DNA of 64,000 nucleotides from Archilochus colubris. Lineage: Eukaryota; Chordata; Aves; Apodiformes; Trochilidae. The notes under the pieces are model-generated. The model was not told the DNA's origin. It worked only from the letters and a program-made list of their open reading frames with translations, and made no database searches. The first letter of the stretch is position 1. Every line of letters starts with the position of its first letter. The stretch spans positions 106,912,967-106,976,966 of the forward strand of contig CM041084.1 of the NCBI GenBank assembly GCA_023079485.1, in the 5' to 3' direction. This document shows positions 1-14,110 of this stretch, in pieces. The translations under genes were made by a program, and so were the position numbers.

Positions 1-276
1 AATCAGCGAGCAAGCAAGCGACGGACAAGCCACCAGATCCTCTATCAGCAACCAGCGAGCCATCGGCCTGGACGCAGCAGCTAACTCCAGAGCTCCCTCC
101 TGGACTTGGTAACCCGATCCCCTCTCTTTACCTGTTCTCTTGTTCCCTGAAAATAAATCCCTATAATTTGTTTAAATCACTAAGAATTATTATTATTTTT
201 TGTAATTCGGTGCATCTCTGAAGCAGTGGCTGGTTTTCCTCAAACAAAATATTAAAATAATAGGTCCGATCGCGAC
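1..276 (+). mobile_element. 3' part of a probable endogenous-retrovirus LTR, cut by the window edge
   Basis: This block is richer in GC and CpG than the AT-rich DNA after it. It has the layout of the R-U5 end of an LTR: a GC-rich stretch, an AATAAA signal near 151-156, an AT-rich stretch, and a possible CA terminus at 275-276 just before the composition changes. The 5' end lies outside the window, so neither a TG start nor a target-site duplication can be checked. The family is not identified. It could instead be another GC-rich repeat. There is no coding sequence in it. Confidence 0.42.
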
Positions 277-3200
277 AGACATGTAGTAGTTTTACAGTTC
301 TCAAGTGAGGAAGAAGAGAAAAGAAGGAAGGCAGTGTCTGTATAAGCTTTTAACAAACACTTTTTAAGCATTAAAAAATCCTTTTAAAAATCTTTGGTTT
401 ATGCATTATTTTTGCCTTCCTGACCAGTTAAAATTCAATTTTTTTTTTCAGCTTTTTGGAGAATTTTACAGTGTTTTCCTTGAGAGACACAAGAAAAACT
501 AAACCATAAATAAAAAGATACATCAAAAGCAGCACAATAAAATTAAATAAGAAAAGGGTTTTGAAACTTTTTTGCCCAGCACATGGAGCTACTAGTTTGC
601 AAAAGCATTGTCATATATATGTATGTTAGGTTACTAGAAAGGAACAATAAAATCAAGAATAATAAACTTTTTGTCTATGTGGAACATCAGATAAACAAAT
701 TTGCAAGTTAAAAATTTACAACAACAGGACATGAAAAGGAGGAAACTTGTGTAAAAAAAGAAATTTTACCTACTTCCTGTAGTTTCTTGTCTTTTATAAG
801 GACAGAAAATGACATCAAGCACAGCAGGATACTATTCTGGAATCAATTTTTAGCTACATTATCTGAGAGCTGATGACCTTGATACAGATATAAAATGTGC
901 AGAGACTCAAAAGCTGAGGAAAAAACTACATTAACTCCAAGTCTTAAGTGTTCCTTTTGTATTTTATTAATGTCAATATGTAATTAAAATGGCAATAATA
1001 TTTGTAATATAAAAGTTACAGTATTTCAATAATTTATTGTTCTTATTAGGAATATGATACAGTTTTCATTTAGTTTAATTAACAGAAGACAACTTCTTTA
1101 ATAATTTTATGACAGCTAAGTCTTTGATGGTTCTCACTGTGAGGAGCACTTTTTCTATAAACTACATGAAGTAATCATGATCATTGCCAATTAAATTGCC
1201 TGTAAAATCATGATTATTTTCCTTTCAGAGAGAGCACTATGTAGAGTGTAGATTTTTTTCAGCATCTCTAGTATCACCAGGTACTGAGTGTTAACTGTAA
1301 AAAATAGGAAGGATAAACTTTGGTATATATTCTAGATTTGGATGTATTTTGTCTTTCCAATTAAGATGCAAAGTCTAAGTCATTTAATTTGAAACAAATG
1401 CAAGTACTTATCCTTGCATGAAATCAGCCTTTTATCAGCTATATAAAAATATTTTAAAGAAATGGTTTTCTTTGTTACTGTACTAATTCACAGGGAACCA
1501 TGATTGAAAATTGGCAGAAAAACTCAGGAAAGCTTCTAGTTGTCCTGATGCCTTAAACACAAGACCACTGAGTGCTCTGATAGTGCTACTTTAGGATACA
1601 CAAAAAACATTTTAAATATGGGACAACAGGAAAAGGGGATCCATTGCTTAGACTTTGTCTTAAATTTTGTCTGTTTTTTTGGTACTGGTTTTCTAGTAGA
1701 GGAGAGAGAACTGGGTGATGTCAGTTACCCAAGATGTTATCAGAGATGAAGACATCCAGCAAATGATCTTGAAATAATCCTTTGAATGTCACTGCCCTCT
1801 TTTGAAGGTATAGGGGTCTCACAAAGTTAAGGAAATACAACAGATATTATTAGAAGCTTTTCTCTACCTGGATCTCTCCTGGAATAAAGTTAATGGTGGA
1901 AGAGGGCTGTCTCTTTTTAAAACAGATAACTCTGGAGCCAGCAACTCTTTCATCTTATGCAGAGTAACCAAGAGGATGGAGAAGTTGCTGAGCAAAGGAA
2001 ATCTTACTCCTCATACTGAGGCAGACAGGGACTGAAGGTTTAACAGCGGAGGGCAAAGAGAGCAGTCTAAATTTAAAAGTCAGTTTCTGAAATGGATCCT
2101 ACCTGTGATTAATAAACATACATAAAAGACTGCTGCACTCTACTGAGGTGCCTGGAACAGAATTTATATGGAGATAATATGATCGAGCTCTTTGTACTGG
2201 AGAATATATGTGATCAAGAACCTCAAAAAACCCTCAACCTAATCCTCCTTAACCATGCTTCATATCTAAAATCTTTATATTGCCCTACCTTTATATTTAT
2301 ATTTAAAAAATAAACACTAACTTAACTGTTCAGTGACCAAGACTAGTGCAAATATTCTGTTCTTTTCATTTTTTTCAGTTACTACAGTAATGTTATGCTG
2401 TTTTTCAGATTTTTGGATTGTCTATCAGGAGCTTGAATGCTCTGTAGCACTAATACATCTTTCTTGTGAGGAGAATGGTTACTCCTAGTGGAAACAAATG
2501 AATAAGTGTAGAATTCCACTGCTTTTAAAAGGCATATGTTGTCAAGGGAATGGCCAGGACTGCTTGAAAATGATTCATTTATTCAGCAGCAATGCTACCT
2601 TGCTGCAAGGATCTGGTGCTGGTATCATGAATATTTTTCTTTGTTCTCCCACCTCTACTTTTTATTTAAAATTTTAATGATGGGTGCCTATCAGGCATCA
2701 AGTAAGGCTTCATGAAAATCCTGTTCTTCAAATCACTTTAATTTTTTTTTATAATAGAAACTCTCAGAAATGTGCAGTTTCAGGATTTCAACAAAAGTAT
2801 TTTCTGTGACTGAAGATGCACTTTATACTCTGTAAGCAATGTAATATCACACTGTGTTAATTACATCAGAGCCCTAGGGAGCACCGGTAAACTCTTTGCT
2901 CACTTTAAATCCTGAAAATATTAACTTTTAATGGGTAAATCAGGGGACTGGAAATATTGCAGGGAAGGGCAGAACAGGGAGGGGCATTTTTTGCCTTTGT
3001 TCTGAAAGACTGATTGCTCAGATTTACAAGTTCAGCTTCCTATTTTGATGACTCTCAATGAGTTGCTGAGCAGTATTTGAATATGGTATTGATGTTTCAT
3101 TTTCTCTGTTTACACTGCTAGTAGTGTATATTTACACTCAGCCATTGGCACAGAAACTCTGGTTTCAGAATAGTAGTGGATAGCATTACTTCTTGTGACT

Positions 3201-6200
3201 TGGATAATCAATTTCTGTATTGGAATGACCTGAAGTGAACAGAGCCACTTTCATATGTAATTTTCATATCAGTTTCTACAACAAGAAGAAAATTTTTTGT
3301 CTTTTGGCTGTTTTACTAAGAGAAAGAGGATGCTCGGTTTCCAATAAATTTGCCTTTGGCACCAAATATCAGTTGGAAATAAAAAAAAAAACATTGAAAA
3401 GTTTCATTTTTTTCTTTTTTAATTTTAATCACCTCAAGCACTTTTTCTCTCAGAGATGAAAAAGGAAAAAGAGATTTAGGGTAATTCTTTAAGGCTGTAC
3501 AAGTTTGCTCCATAGATGGCAGCTGCAGTGAAACTTGTCTTTCTCCATCTCCCTCAAAGCACTGATTTTGAGAAGAGAGTTCTATGTAACAGGGAACACA
3601 AAAAGAAACAGTGTGTTGAAAAATGCTCTATCTTATCAAAGCTGCAGGGTTTTAGGATCACTTTTTTAAAAGTCTGGAAAGTAGAGAGTACAGGAGAAGA
3701 ATTTAAAGCAGAGGAGCTACAGGGCACACTGGGAGGCATCAGAGAAAGCAACTACAATTAAAAAAAAAAAAAAAAAAAAGATGGAGAATGGGGTAGAAAT
3801 CAGTGAAATCAGTGGAATGATAAGAGTGATGAGAAAGTGGGTAACTAGAGAAGATGAAGAGCAGTAGAGGAAGGAAAATAAATAAGAGATAAAGAAGGGG
3901 AAGAGCCAGGAGAGGAAAACAAAACTTGAGTGAGCAAAAGAAGAGAAAATATAATAAGAAACAAATCAATTGCATTGGACCAGAAGGGAGAAGATGCTGA
4001 GGTACTGAGGCACTAGGGTGATATAAAAACTATAGTGATGTTTAGGCTACAGAGAAAAATAACAGCTATATAAATAGGTTATATAAGAAAATAAGAGAAC
4101 TAAAGTGAGACAGGCTTAAGAGGAAGAGAAGGGAAGAGAGAAAGAAGCAATCAGGACAAAAAAAAATCACACTGAGCTGTGAAAGCCAAGGATAAGGACT
4201 AGGGTACAGTGGCAGAATCTGTCAAGTCTGAACTAATTCCTGATTAATGATTCCCAACTAAATCACTGTGACTAAGTAATTTTGTCATTGTGCTATGAAA
4301 ATGAAAAATAGAGAGGAAAGCATCTGTTTAGTTCAAACTCAATTTCATTTTTTTTTTTCAGCAGAAGAAAGAACATGATTCTATACATAGTGCAACGTCT
4401 CCTGTTTTTTCCCAACTGTTTCATATGGTTTTCAGTGTCTACTTTTATGACTGCATAAAACAGTCCTTGGAGTAAGGCATGTGAGGATTTATAGCATACC
4501 AGATACATCCTTAAAACATTCTAATCCCATTGTTTTCTTTCTCTGGCTCAGCAAGTTCCTATGAGAACTAGATATTGACAATATCCTCACTTTACTGTAT
4601 CCTAGACAGATAAACGCAGGAAAAAATGGAATCAGACCTTTTAGCTGTGTAACAGTGCAGTAGAATCCTTGTGCACAGCATAACATAAATGACAGGTCTG
4701 ATTAAAACATTTCCAAAATGACTATTTTAACAAATGGCCATGGACATGCTGTCAAATTTGTAAAGAGATAATTGGATAATATGGCCTGTACATCTTGATA
4801 GGAAGTTTCAATAATAATTTGCTTGCATTAGGCACAGGAGCAAGAAAAAATATTTTAAAGCTGAAAGTCTTAAAAATAATGGATACCTGAAAAGATATGG
4901 TCAGTGAGGTATAATGCAGATGTAAAAGAAATAGCGTGCAACAAGTAAAAGAAAAAAGAAAGCAAGTGATGACTTGGAGAAAATTAATTTAATTTAGGAG
5001 AAGAAAACATAATGTACTGTTAAGATTTAAGGCTAGAGTCCAATCAGTGATGAAAATACTGACTAACATGATTGGAGATTCCATAAAGAAGTCAGAATAT
5101 ACTTTATCAGTTAGAGATGCTAAGAAGGGGAGTTAGAAGCAAGAGCAGATATTCCTGTCAAAACAATATAGAAGCAGTTCTGTTCCAATAAACTGTACTT
5201 ATTTCTAGAACAGAATTCCAGATGTAATAAATAGATTTCTTCACACAAAAAAGAGGAATGAAATGCGAACTAGCTAGTAGAGGGAAACCCAGTGGATATG
5301 CTAGAAGGAAATGGGCATATAATTTCTATGACCATCATACTAGAGAGGCAATAAGGTGAAAAGTATTGGTCATGTAAATCAACTGTCTGAAAAAAAGAAA
5401 AATATAGAGATGTTAATTATACTGTGTGTAAAATATCTAAAATAAAAAAACTAAATTAAAAATGTTCAAATCGTCTAAAGAAAGGCTTGTCAAGTTTTGC
5501 ATGGGTGGCATGCAAAAAATTACATGGCAATAAATAAAATATCTTTAGAGCAAATGAAAGGCAAACTACAAAAACCAGGCAAATGTGGATGGGAAACAGC
5601 TGATACCTTTACCTGAAAATGTACCAGAAACCAGAAAGGAGGAAAAAGTCAGAAGCTGTTGCACTTTATGGAGGAAAAAAATGAAAAAAATCATCTGAGA
5701 TAATGCCAAAGTATTGCAGGTATAAGAATAAATTAAAAAAATAAAAGAAGTAATGCATAAAGATAAATTCTGGAATAAAACATCTGTTAAATCATTGTAT
5801 TGATTATGCTGAAAGAGAGCACAAACCACACTGCGGTTAAATACTTTCTATGATAAAAAAACCTAAAACATTCTGTAAGAGAAAAATGATATAATATGTA
5901 ACTGGGAACTGTTGTGAAACAGTAGAGAAAGCATGCACTAGAAATACAATTCCTAGTCCCATTCTCTGATTAGAGTCCTGTTGGTGTCAACATAAGGTTT
6001 CATGCAACATCACATATTAAATCAAGCCTAAAAGAAATAGTTACCTGGAAAGCAAAAGATTATAAGTAAAACCAGCAAGCAATTTTTAGGAAAATGAGTA
6101 ATTTTTGTTTCTATTTTAATAGTAGCTCTATAAGTAAAGACCAAACTCTGCAAAATGAGCATTTCCAAAGGAGAGTACTCGATGTAAAATCACAGTATTG

Positions 6201-9200
6201 CTGTGTGAGTTGGGGAAAAATTTGTGTTACACCCAGAGCCTTGTTCTGCAGTCCTTATCTACTATGAACATACTTAACTTACAGTAAAAACCTGAATGTA
6301 AACAGAATATCCACATGAGTAATTCCTGATTCTTTTCTGTAGCTTCAGCCTCTTAACAGGAGAAGAGGAGCACAAAGTGCAGCATTAAATGTCAGGTTTA
6401 GTTGGCATTTCGATTTTTTTTAAGATATCGTATTTTTCAGTGTATTTAATTCTAATGAGCAGAGGCAGACTGACATCTTTGAAGACTTAAATATGTGTTT
6501 TAGCATAGAAGCACTGCACCATCTGCAATTAGGACTGAACAAATTGTTCACAAACAGTTTGGAAATCATTGAATTAGAAAGTTCACTCAGTGGCTGTGGT
6601 CATCTAAGTCTGGTGCAGAAGGTATAGACATCTGAGACAACATACTCAACAATTCAATTGATTTGATATTTTCCATACCCATATAATAATCCTATTCAAA
6701 ATTGTCCAGACATGTAATTTTATTATGAAATTATAGTTATAAAAAGCAAACTAAAATGTTTTGCCTGTCCCTTTTCTTAGTCTCACTGCAGCACTCCATG
6801 CTTACTATGCAATATGTACACTAGGGGCTTGGAATTCTTTTTGTTTGGCAAATTCTTAAGAATAGAATTATTTTCTGAGAAAGATTTAGGTATCACCATG
6901 TCTCCTTCAGAGGACTGTTTAAAGATGTCTTGCCTGACCTTTAGCATGTATAGTACAGCCTATTCCATCTGCAATGTTTTTCTGTGTTTATGAGAGTGTG
7001 ATGTAAGGGAAGATGATTTTGCGTTATAGTGAATAAGAGGCTACATGTTGAATTTCCTACATTATTTATCTATTTTTAAGAACACATATCAAGACTAATA
7101 TTTCCAAAAGTGAGTTTGCATGTTTTAATGCTAACATCTTCAAACTCAACAACCTAAGACTCATGTAAAGTTCAATTTTTTTCTTACAGTCGTCAACTGT
7201 ACCTAAAATCTTTACAGTTACCCACTCAGAAAATTAGGCACAACATTGAAAAACTAGATTTTGCCATGAATTATTATTTTTTTGTTGTATTTGAGGTGGT
7301 TTGGTTTTTTTTAAATCTAAACGTGAGTATCACATAGTTTCAGATCCATCCATATTTAATTCCACAGTCCTAATATTGCCAGAAACAGACGGAATTTGTG
7401 TATTTTAGTGGGCATATTCTTGCCCCGTGGGAGGCATTGAACAAAATGTAGCAGCAGCTACTTTCACACCCTGCAACATAGAAGCAAATATTTTAGGTGT
7501 CTTCGTTTGTAAAAATATGGCAGAATCTAGTCCTGCATGGCTTCTATGGATTCCTGGGTCTGGATAAAGGCCAATGTGTGTGTGTATGTGTTTGTCTGGT
7601 TTTTAACACCCAGGAAGACTTTGTTTCTATTTCTTTCTTCTTTGGTTTGTTTATTACAAAGAGTGATAATAAGCCAATGTAACTCGCAATATTTGAATTG
7701 AATGCAGTGGGTAATGTTCCAAGTGTTTGACAAGAAATTCCGGAGACCAACGCTTCTGTCTTTCTGTTTCTTGGTTTGATTTTTCTACCATCTCTGGGAT
7801 ATTCTGCAGGTTGCACTTAAGGCAGATTCTCAAATATTGATCTCCATTTCCATTCTCCTTAACTATGTGTCTCCAGCTAAATTGACATATTATTGTGACA
7901 CTTCTTAAACTAAAGAGCAGGTGGAATAAGATGATTTTGTGAGCTTCTGCTTCCTTTATTACATGTGTGCTGTTGAATTGAATATTGACTAACTAGGATT
8001 TTTAATTTTATTTTCCCTTAGATTTAATTTTTTTTATTATTCAGTCTAATACAATACCTTTTGAGCATAATTTTTGAGCTCTTTCTCTGAAACTGTGAAC
8101 AACTTGTACAAGTTGGCAGTTCAGAGGAGTGTCACAGTGTCAACTGAATAGAAAACAAAATTACATCAATTGAGGCTGTGTTGTGTGCCCACCAAAGAAG
8201 GAGAGAAGAAATTTTATAAGAGGCTCAAATAATGTTTGGACTTTTGCATATTAAATACTAGGGCTGCTCACACAAAATAGCCTTATATATGTAACTTTTT
8301 TTCCCTGCACCATTGCTTAGCTTACATTATTTATCAGCCAGGGATAAATGCTATGCATGTGCTTACAGAGATGAAACGCAGCTTCTTTTTCAGAGTGGCA
8401 TTTGCTAAAACTACCACTACTACCAGCAACAAAAACGTCCCAGCTATTGCCTCCAAAATACTTTAGGAAGTTAAAAATATCAAAATGAAGTGGAAAATAG
8501 AAAATACCTGGCTTCTGCAGATTTGGAGATCACCTCTTACCGATCAGATACTCCTTCTGTTTTGTTCTTGCAGCTAAGGTCAAACACTTCAAAGGGAGAA
8601 GTTCAAATAGCTGAGACTGAGCCAGTAACAAGCTGTGCACAATTAGAATTCTGTTTTGAACAGCTCTTATATATTTGACATAAGTGAATATTTATGCTAT
8701 AAAACTATATTTTGTGTTTTGCAGCTCCACTTCTTGTCATACAGGTTTTCAGTATTTCAATTTACAGCATATATTTGCATTCAGAAATGATTATGCACAC
8801 ATCAGAAACACTACACAATGGATGAGTTTAAACGAGTCTGTTTCTGTACTTTTGGATCAGATACAACTGGTAGAATAAAGTAGAATGAAAGCAGCAAACA
8901 CTGATGATCACTGAGCAGCACATTCTGAAACCTACAGACATTTCTAATTACAGGGTTTCTGAAGAGTTTTTTAACATATATAGCTTTTTTTAGGGAGCTC
9001 AATTTTTTTGTAAATTTTCTGAACAGAGCGTTGCAAAAAAGTGTCAGTCAGAAAGAAACAATAGTGAAACTTTCCTTTCCTCTTGTTTGTTGTCACTCCT
9101 TTTGAAAAAATCCAAAATTTAAAAAAAAATCCACATTTTCCAGAGTTCCAAAGGAAAAACAAAAATAATTTCATATTTTGGGGAGGGAGACAAAAATAAA

Positions 9201-11416
9201 ACTGTAATCTCTTACTGTAATGGATGGCACCATTCTTCTCTGCCTGGTTCTTCCACAAAGAAAATATTACATGCACATTGCCGTTGAATGAGTTGAAATC
9301 AAAAGTCATGTTAAAATTCACCTTGAATTAATTTTTCCTGTTGCGTCAAGGGATTTTATATTCCATATTTCCTTCCTTCCTATTCTTCTAATCAGCAGTG
9401 CTCCATATCAAGAATCAAAGATACTAAAGAAAAGGCAATAACTGGCATCAAAGAAAATCACAAAAATAATACTACATGTTGTTTGAAAGTGTTATTTGCT
9501 TATGTGACACATCACACTTGAACCTTGATATTAAAAGTTTGAGAAGTTATTTGTGAAAAGCAGATAAACCATCTATGTGAAGGGTTACTCATAGTTTATC
9601 ATGCTGAAAATAAGCATGTGCTTAACTGCTTATCTACATCAAGGCCTGTACAGTGGTCAGACATGAATAGAAATATCCATTACCCATTATCATTTTTGAA
9701 AAGATTCTTTTTCTTTTAAATAATGGCTACTTTGGCTGCAACATACACAGATAAATACTTAAAGTTAGGATCTTTTTTGGGTAATGAGGCTTTTAGTGTG
9801 GACATCTCATTTTCTGAGTTGCATAATTTACTCTGAAAAGAAATGGTACATCTGTTTGATCTTTTTTTTTTCCTCATGAACAGACTTTATGAACTTGGCA
9901 CTGGAGATGGAACTCCGCTACTGATCTGTGCAAGCTTAAAAATCTCCTTAGTCTTCTAAGCAAACCCATTAAGAAATATAAAAAAATTAGAAGACAAAGC
10001 TCATGCAGTAGACAGATTGTTATGCTACCACAAGTAAGTGGCCTGAACGTAGGACAGTAAGAGAAAACCCAGCAACATAAAATGATAGCAGCAACAACTG
10101 GAAGCCACAAAGAATATTTTTTCAAGTCAGTTTATCTGGGAACCTAGCATTTTCAAAAATTACACAGTTCGTTCAGACTTTAAAGTAATCACACACTTCT
10201 GTGAAGTCCAAATTTAGGGGATTTTTGTTTCTTCTTGGTTAGCAAAGTCGTCTTTGCAGAGTAGATGCTCAGAGAAGCTTTTGTTCACCATGGCAGCAGA
10301 CATCAAACACATGTACATTTCAAAAGTGCCATTTTATGGTAACTTTGCTGAGAACAGAAAAAAAAATAATCACACTGGAGCACATTAGTTCTTCCACTGT
10401 CTAGTGCTCCCAAAGAATCACACCTAATCAATAAAGCCTATGTAGTACTACTGGAAATGGGCAATTAATGTATCTTTTTTCCTGTAGAATCTAGAGCACA
10501 GGGCAAATCGACAGCATAAAGCAATCCAGCAGCTGCCTTCTGACTCTTCCTCTCTGAGAGAAAATGCAGGAGATATTTTAATGATACAATATTCTTAATA
10601 TATTGATGCAAAATATGTATTTAATGAAATTATCACCTTTTAAAAGATCCTTAAGAAACACTATTATTGCACTGTTTTGGTGTTAAACAGAGAGAGGAAG
10701 AAAAGAAAAAGAATAAATATATTTCATCCATTTTGGAAGATGAAAAAAATTTCTGGCTGCTTAAGTGAGGGGAATGATATAATTTAATTGTGAATGACAG
10801 TAAAAAGCATCCATATCTGGGATTTCATACTGTAAATTACATTTCCCTACCTGGCTTGCCAAACATCAGATAAATAATGCATTTTTACTTTATTTGCATG
10901 TTGGCTTGCTATGAAACTAGCTACTGTGATTCACAAATAGGTCTTGTGTCTGTTTGTGGAGGAGATTTATGCATAATGTGTTGTGTGCAGCATTTTAATT
11001 GTAACAGTTATTGGCATTCCAGACTGTAAAATAACCCCAGCATATTTCCTTATATAGAAATAGATTTATCTCTCATAGCATGTACTGAAGCTATTTTCAA
11101 GATCTGTATGAAGTGGAGTTGCTGGAGGGATTTTACTAATAGCTGGAAAACAGCCAGTTTATTCCAGTTATTTTAGCTGTAAAGCAGTGATGAGAAAGGG
11201 AAGTGGAAGCATATTCAAATTTAATTATAATGTCTATTGTGTCACTGTTATTTTATTTATTGAAATGGAGTTAGAAAGTGGAAAGAGTCAGTGGAACTAT
11301 ACCTATAAAAATATGGGATTTTAAATTGTTCTTGAAGATTTTAGTCTTTTTCCATAATTGACAGAAAAGTGATACATGACATTTCATTTTACAAAAAAAC
11401 CACAAAATGTTGACAA
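277..11416. other. AT-rich non-coding DNA, no gene or recognised repeat
   Basis: About 11 kb with stop codons frequent in all frames. The longest open frame, about 116 codons on the minus strand at 8971-9321, is rich in Phe and Lys as expected from AT-rich DNA and shows no family motif. Only simple tracts stand out: A20 at 3760-3779, a purine-rich stretch to about 4170, and a short TG-rich run near 7575. No CR1 tail or LTR boundary is visible. This fits an intergenic region or a long intron. Confidence 0.7.
3760..4170 (+). repeat. A20 tract followed by a purine-rich stretch
   Basis: Twenty consecutive A residues at 3760-3779 open about 400 bp in which A and G strongly dominate the plus strand. 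The stretch contains many GAGAA, AAGAG and GGAAG words but no fixed repeat unit. It could be a degraded GA-rich microsatellite or simply a strand-asymmetric region. Confidence 0.55.
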
Positions 11417-12060
11417 TTTTTTTTTAATGATATAATTTATTGGCAAATATAAGAAACATGGTATTGGAAGAGCTTTATCAGAGATACATAAGGAATAAGC
11501 TACACATGAAACTTATGAAACAATCCTTCGTTTATTCTGGTTTATTTTCACATTTTTGTATTTAGTACTAGCTCTATCCTGGAAAAGGACTGTTTCCAAA
11601 TATCCCTTTAGTGAACTTCTACATTCTGGATTTCTTGCAGAATACCATTTCACATTTAAGCCCGTGGAAGTGATGGGAAAGTATTTGACATAATCCTCCA
11701 GATCCCTTGAATCTGAGTTTTCAGAGGAAATTTTTTTTTTTATATAAGAATACAAAGGTTTTCCCTCTGAATCTTGAGAAGCTGTGGTAAGAAAATTGGT
11801 AAGATCTGCAGATAGAAATGAAGGGTTTGTAAACCCGTAGTCCAAGATATGTGCCTGGGACTACTGGAGTCAAAGAACTGATTTGGAGCTTCCCCTGCCC
11901 TCACCCTGAGAGACTCAGCAGCAACCAGTTTCATTTCCAGACTGAGACAAAAATGCTTCTTGTCAGGTTCCTGGAGCAGGACAACTTCCACATCTCCCAA
12001 AGCTTTTCTTGGATTTATTTCACAGCTCTCAGAAAGCCCAGATTGTTCTCATGAGAAGGA
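11417..12060 (-). pseudogene. Candidate retrocopy or isolated terminal exon of an unrecognised gene
   Basis: Read on the minus strand, this stretch has a 3'-end layout unusual for the window. An open frame of about 110 codons (11845 down to 11513) ends in a TAA stop. About 70 nt later comes AATAAA (11442-11437), and 11 nt beyond that a run of nine A (11425-11417). That is the order expected of a polyadenylated transcript copied back into the genome. Upstream, 11740-12000 is open in a second overlapping frame, so any original frame is probably shifted. The encoded residues are mixed and polar, unlike the Phe/Lys-rich frames elsewhere, with an Asp-Leu-Glu-Asp-Tyr-Val stretch, but I recognise no domain. 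A minus-strand CAG just before the open frame could be a splice acceptor, so a true last exon is an alternative. Chance is also possible. Confidence 0.25.
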
Positions 12061-12700
12061 CACTGTGATAATTTTGTCCCTGAGATTTCAAAAGTCTTCC
12101 TTTTATAACAGACAGTGTGGGTTTTATGACTTGGAAAAAGGTACTATAATTTGTAGTATTTCTTGAATGCCTCCAGAATTCCACATCAGTCACATTTCTT
12201 CTGCAATATTGAATATTGAGGGTAAGTTATAATATTTAATGGGATACATCTGAATAGTTTAATTGTCTGTTTAAGGATTATAAAACTATACTTTTTAATA
12301 TTAAATTTTGACAGCAGGGAGTATGATATTAAATGTGATTAAAAAATTTAAAAATTGTTAATCTTGTGTCTATTTACAGCACATTCTAAACAATGTGATG
12401 TGATTCTTCTTCAAGAATTTTGGGGTACAACTATGCTGAAATGCTGATTCTGGTAGGTAGAATTTACTGAATGTAACTTTTTTGATAATTGTTAGAATGG
12501 GAGATATTTGTATCTGGCATTTTCAATCTGCTTTTGCAGCCAGTTCACATGAGCTAGATGAGTTCCTGAAATTCCAGGCCAAAAAGAGTTACGGAGAAGA
12601 GTCCAGAATTAATGGTTTAAATATCTGTCCCACATGCTTTACAGATTCAACAGGCTTGTCTGTTTCTTTCCCTCTCTTACACACGAATGAGTAAACCAAA

Positions 12701-12748
12701 ATCAACTTAAACTTATCAGATCTTATCAACTTAAACTTATCAGATCCT
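12701..12748 (+). repeat. 24-bp tandem duplication
   Basis: A 24-bp unit beginning ATCAACTTAAAC at 12701-12724 is repeated immediately at 12725-12748 with one difference near its end. This is a simple local duplication. Confidence 0.9.
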
Positions 12749-14087
12749 ATTTTGTATACATGAATGCATAATCTGAGCAAGTTAGTGACCTAGCTCTTTT
12801 TATTTTTGTTTTTATAACTAATTTTTTTTGTTATAAACAGTCACATTGAACTAAGTAGTGTTCAGGCAGTCTATGCATTACAGAATCTGCCCTGTCCTGT
12901 AAGAGTGACTGCAAAATTTCTGCCTTAATGTAGATGATGCAATAAAGGATACTAATTTGTTTATGTCATGTTTGAAAAGGATGATCCTAATCAAAAGGTT
13001 GGAATTTTCCTCTCAGATCTGCAAGGCAGATCTCCACTCCAATATTATTCTTTCCCCATATGTGTGGAACTTCAAAGGATTATGTCTGTAAAAAGAGAAG
13101 AATATCTTAATCAAGATCAGCCATGCACATCCTGAGAGCAGAGTTTGCATCCAAATGAGGACTGGCTGTAAAGTGAAATGTTCATTACTATGACCAGAAT
13201 TGTGTGCAAAATTGAGAAAGTAATTTATGCTGTCAAGTTCAAAAAGGGAATGGGCAAAGTGTTTCACAATACATGAAAGGGAGCCCTCTTCTGTTGGCGT
13301 AGGAAAGGGCTTGACAACCCAGTAGGCAATGAATACCTAAGAGATAAAATGTGCCTGTAAGCACAGCCTTGAGCAAGGAATAGTCTATATGATGAACAAC
13401 ACTGAGAAATATGAGCCTCCAGATAGAAGTTTCTGAAACATAATTGCCTCCTTCTTGCTAGTCTCTAGCAGAGGCAAGTCAAGTCATACCAGCCAGCACT
13501 GATTGGCAGATAGATTGGAAGGCAGTGTGTGGCTGAGGAAATAAAATCCTCTCAGTCCTCTCCTCCAGCTCTCTGTTCCTTTCCTGAATGCAAAAGCATA
13601 AAATATTTTTGTTTCTACAAGGAAGAAAACCAGACTGTATTTTCCTTTAATAAGCATCTGTGATGGAGAATTGGTTAATGGGAAATGTAAACTGCTGGAG
13701 ATGTGGATATTTTTATTTTTACTGCAACACCTCAGAATGATCCTGTCACTTCAGCTGAAGCTAAGTGAGAAATCTGACCAAATTAATTCAGGTATGTTCT
13801 GGATTAGTCACTGAGGCCTTCTAAACATCTATGGCTGGAACACCATATGGGCACAGCCTGCTGCCTTCCCTCAGAGACTGGCTAAGGAAGCAGGCCAGGA
13901 ATGCAACTTATGCTTCTGGAAGAATACGGAGGATTCATTAAAACCTGCTGGTTGGTTACTAAATAGCTAGTTTAATATATTCAAAATGAAAGCAGATGCA
14001 ATTAGTGTGCATTTTGGTACTGAACAACATAATTATATGCATAAAGATGTATTTCTGCACTAGGGTAGTCAGAACATAGTGAAATTC

Positions 14088-14110
14088 AAAATAAATAAAT
14101 AAATAAAAAT
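14088..14110 (+). repeat. (ATAA)n microsatellite
   Basis: About five tandem ATAA units in an AT-rich context. Confidence 0.85.

Noticed and set aside
8971..9321. 116-codon minus-strand frame
   Set aside because: It is Phe/Lys-rich from A/T runs and has no motif.
13290..13600. LTR-like stretch with an AATAAA near 13540
   Set aside because: No defined TG/CA ends, no target-site duplication and no family pattern I can recognise.
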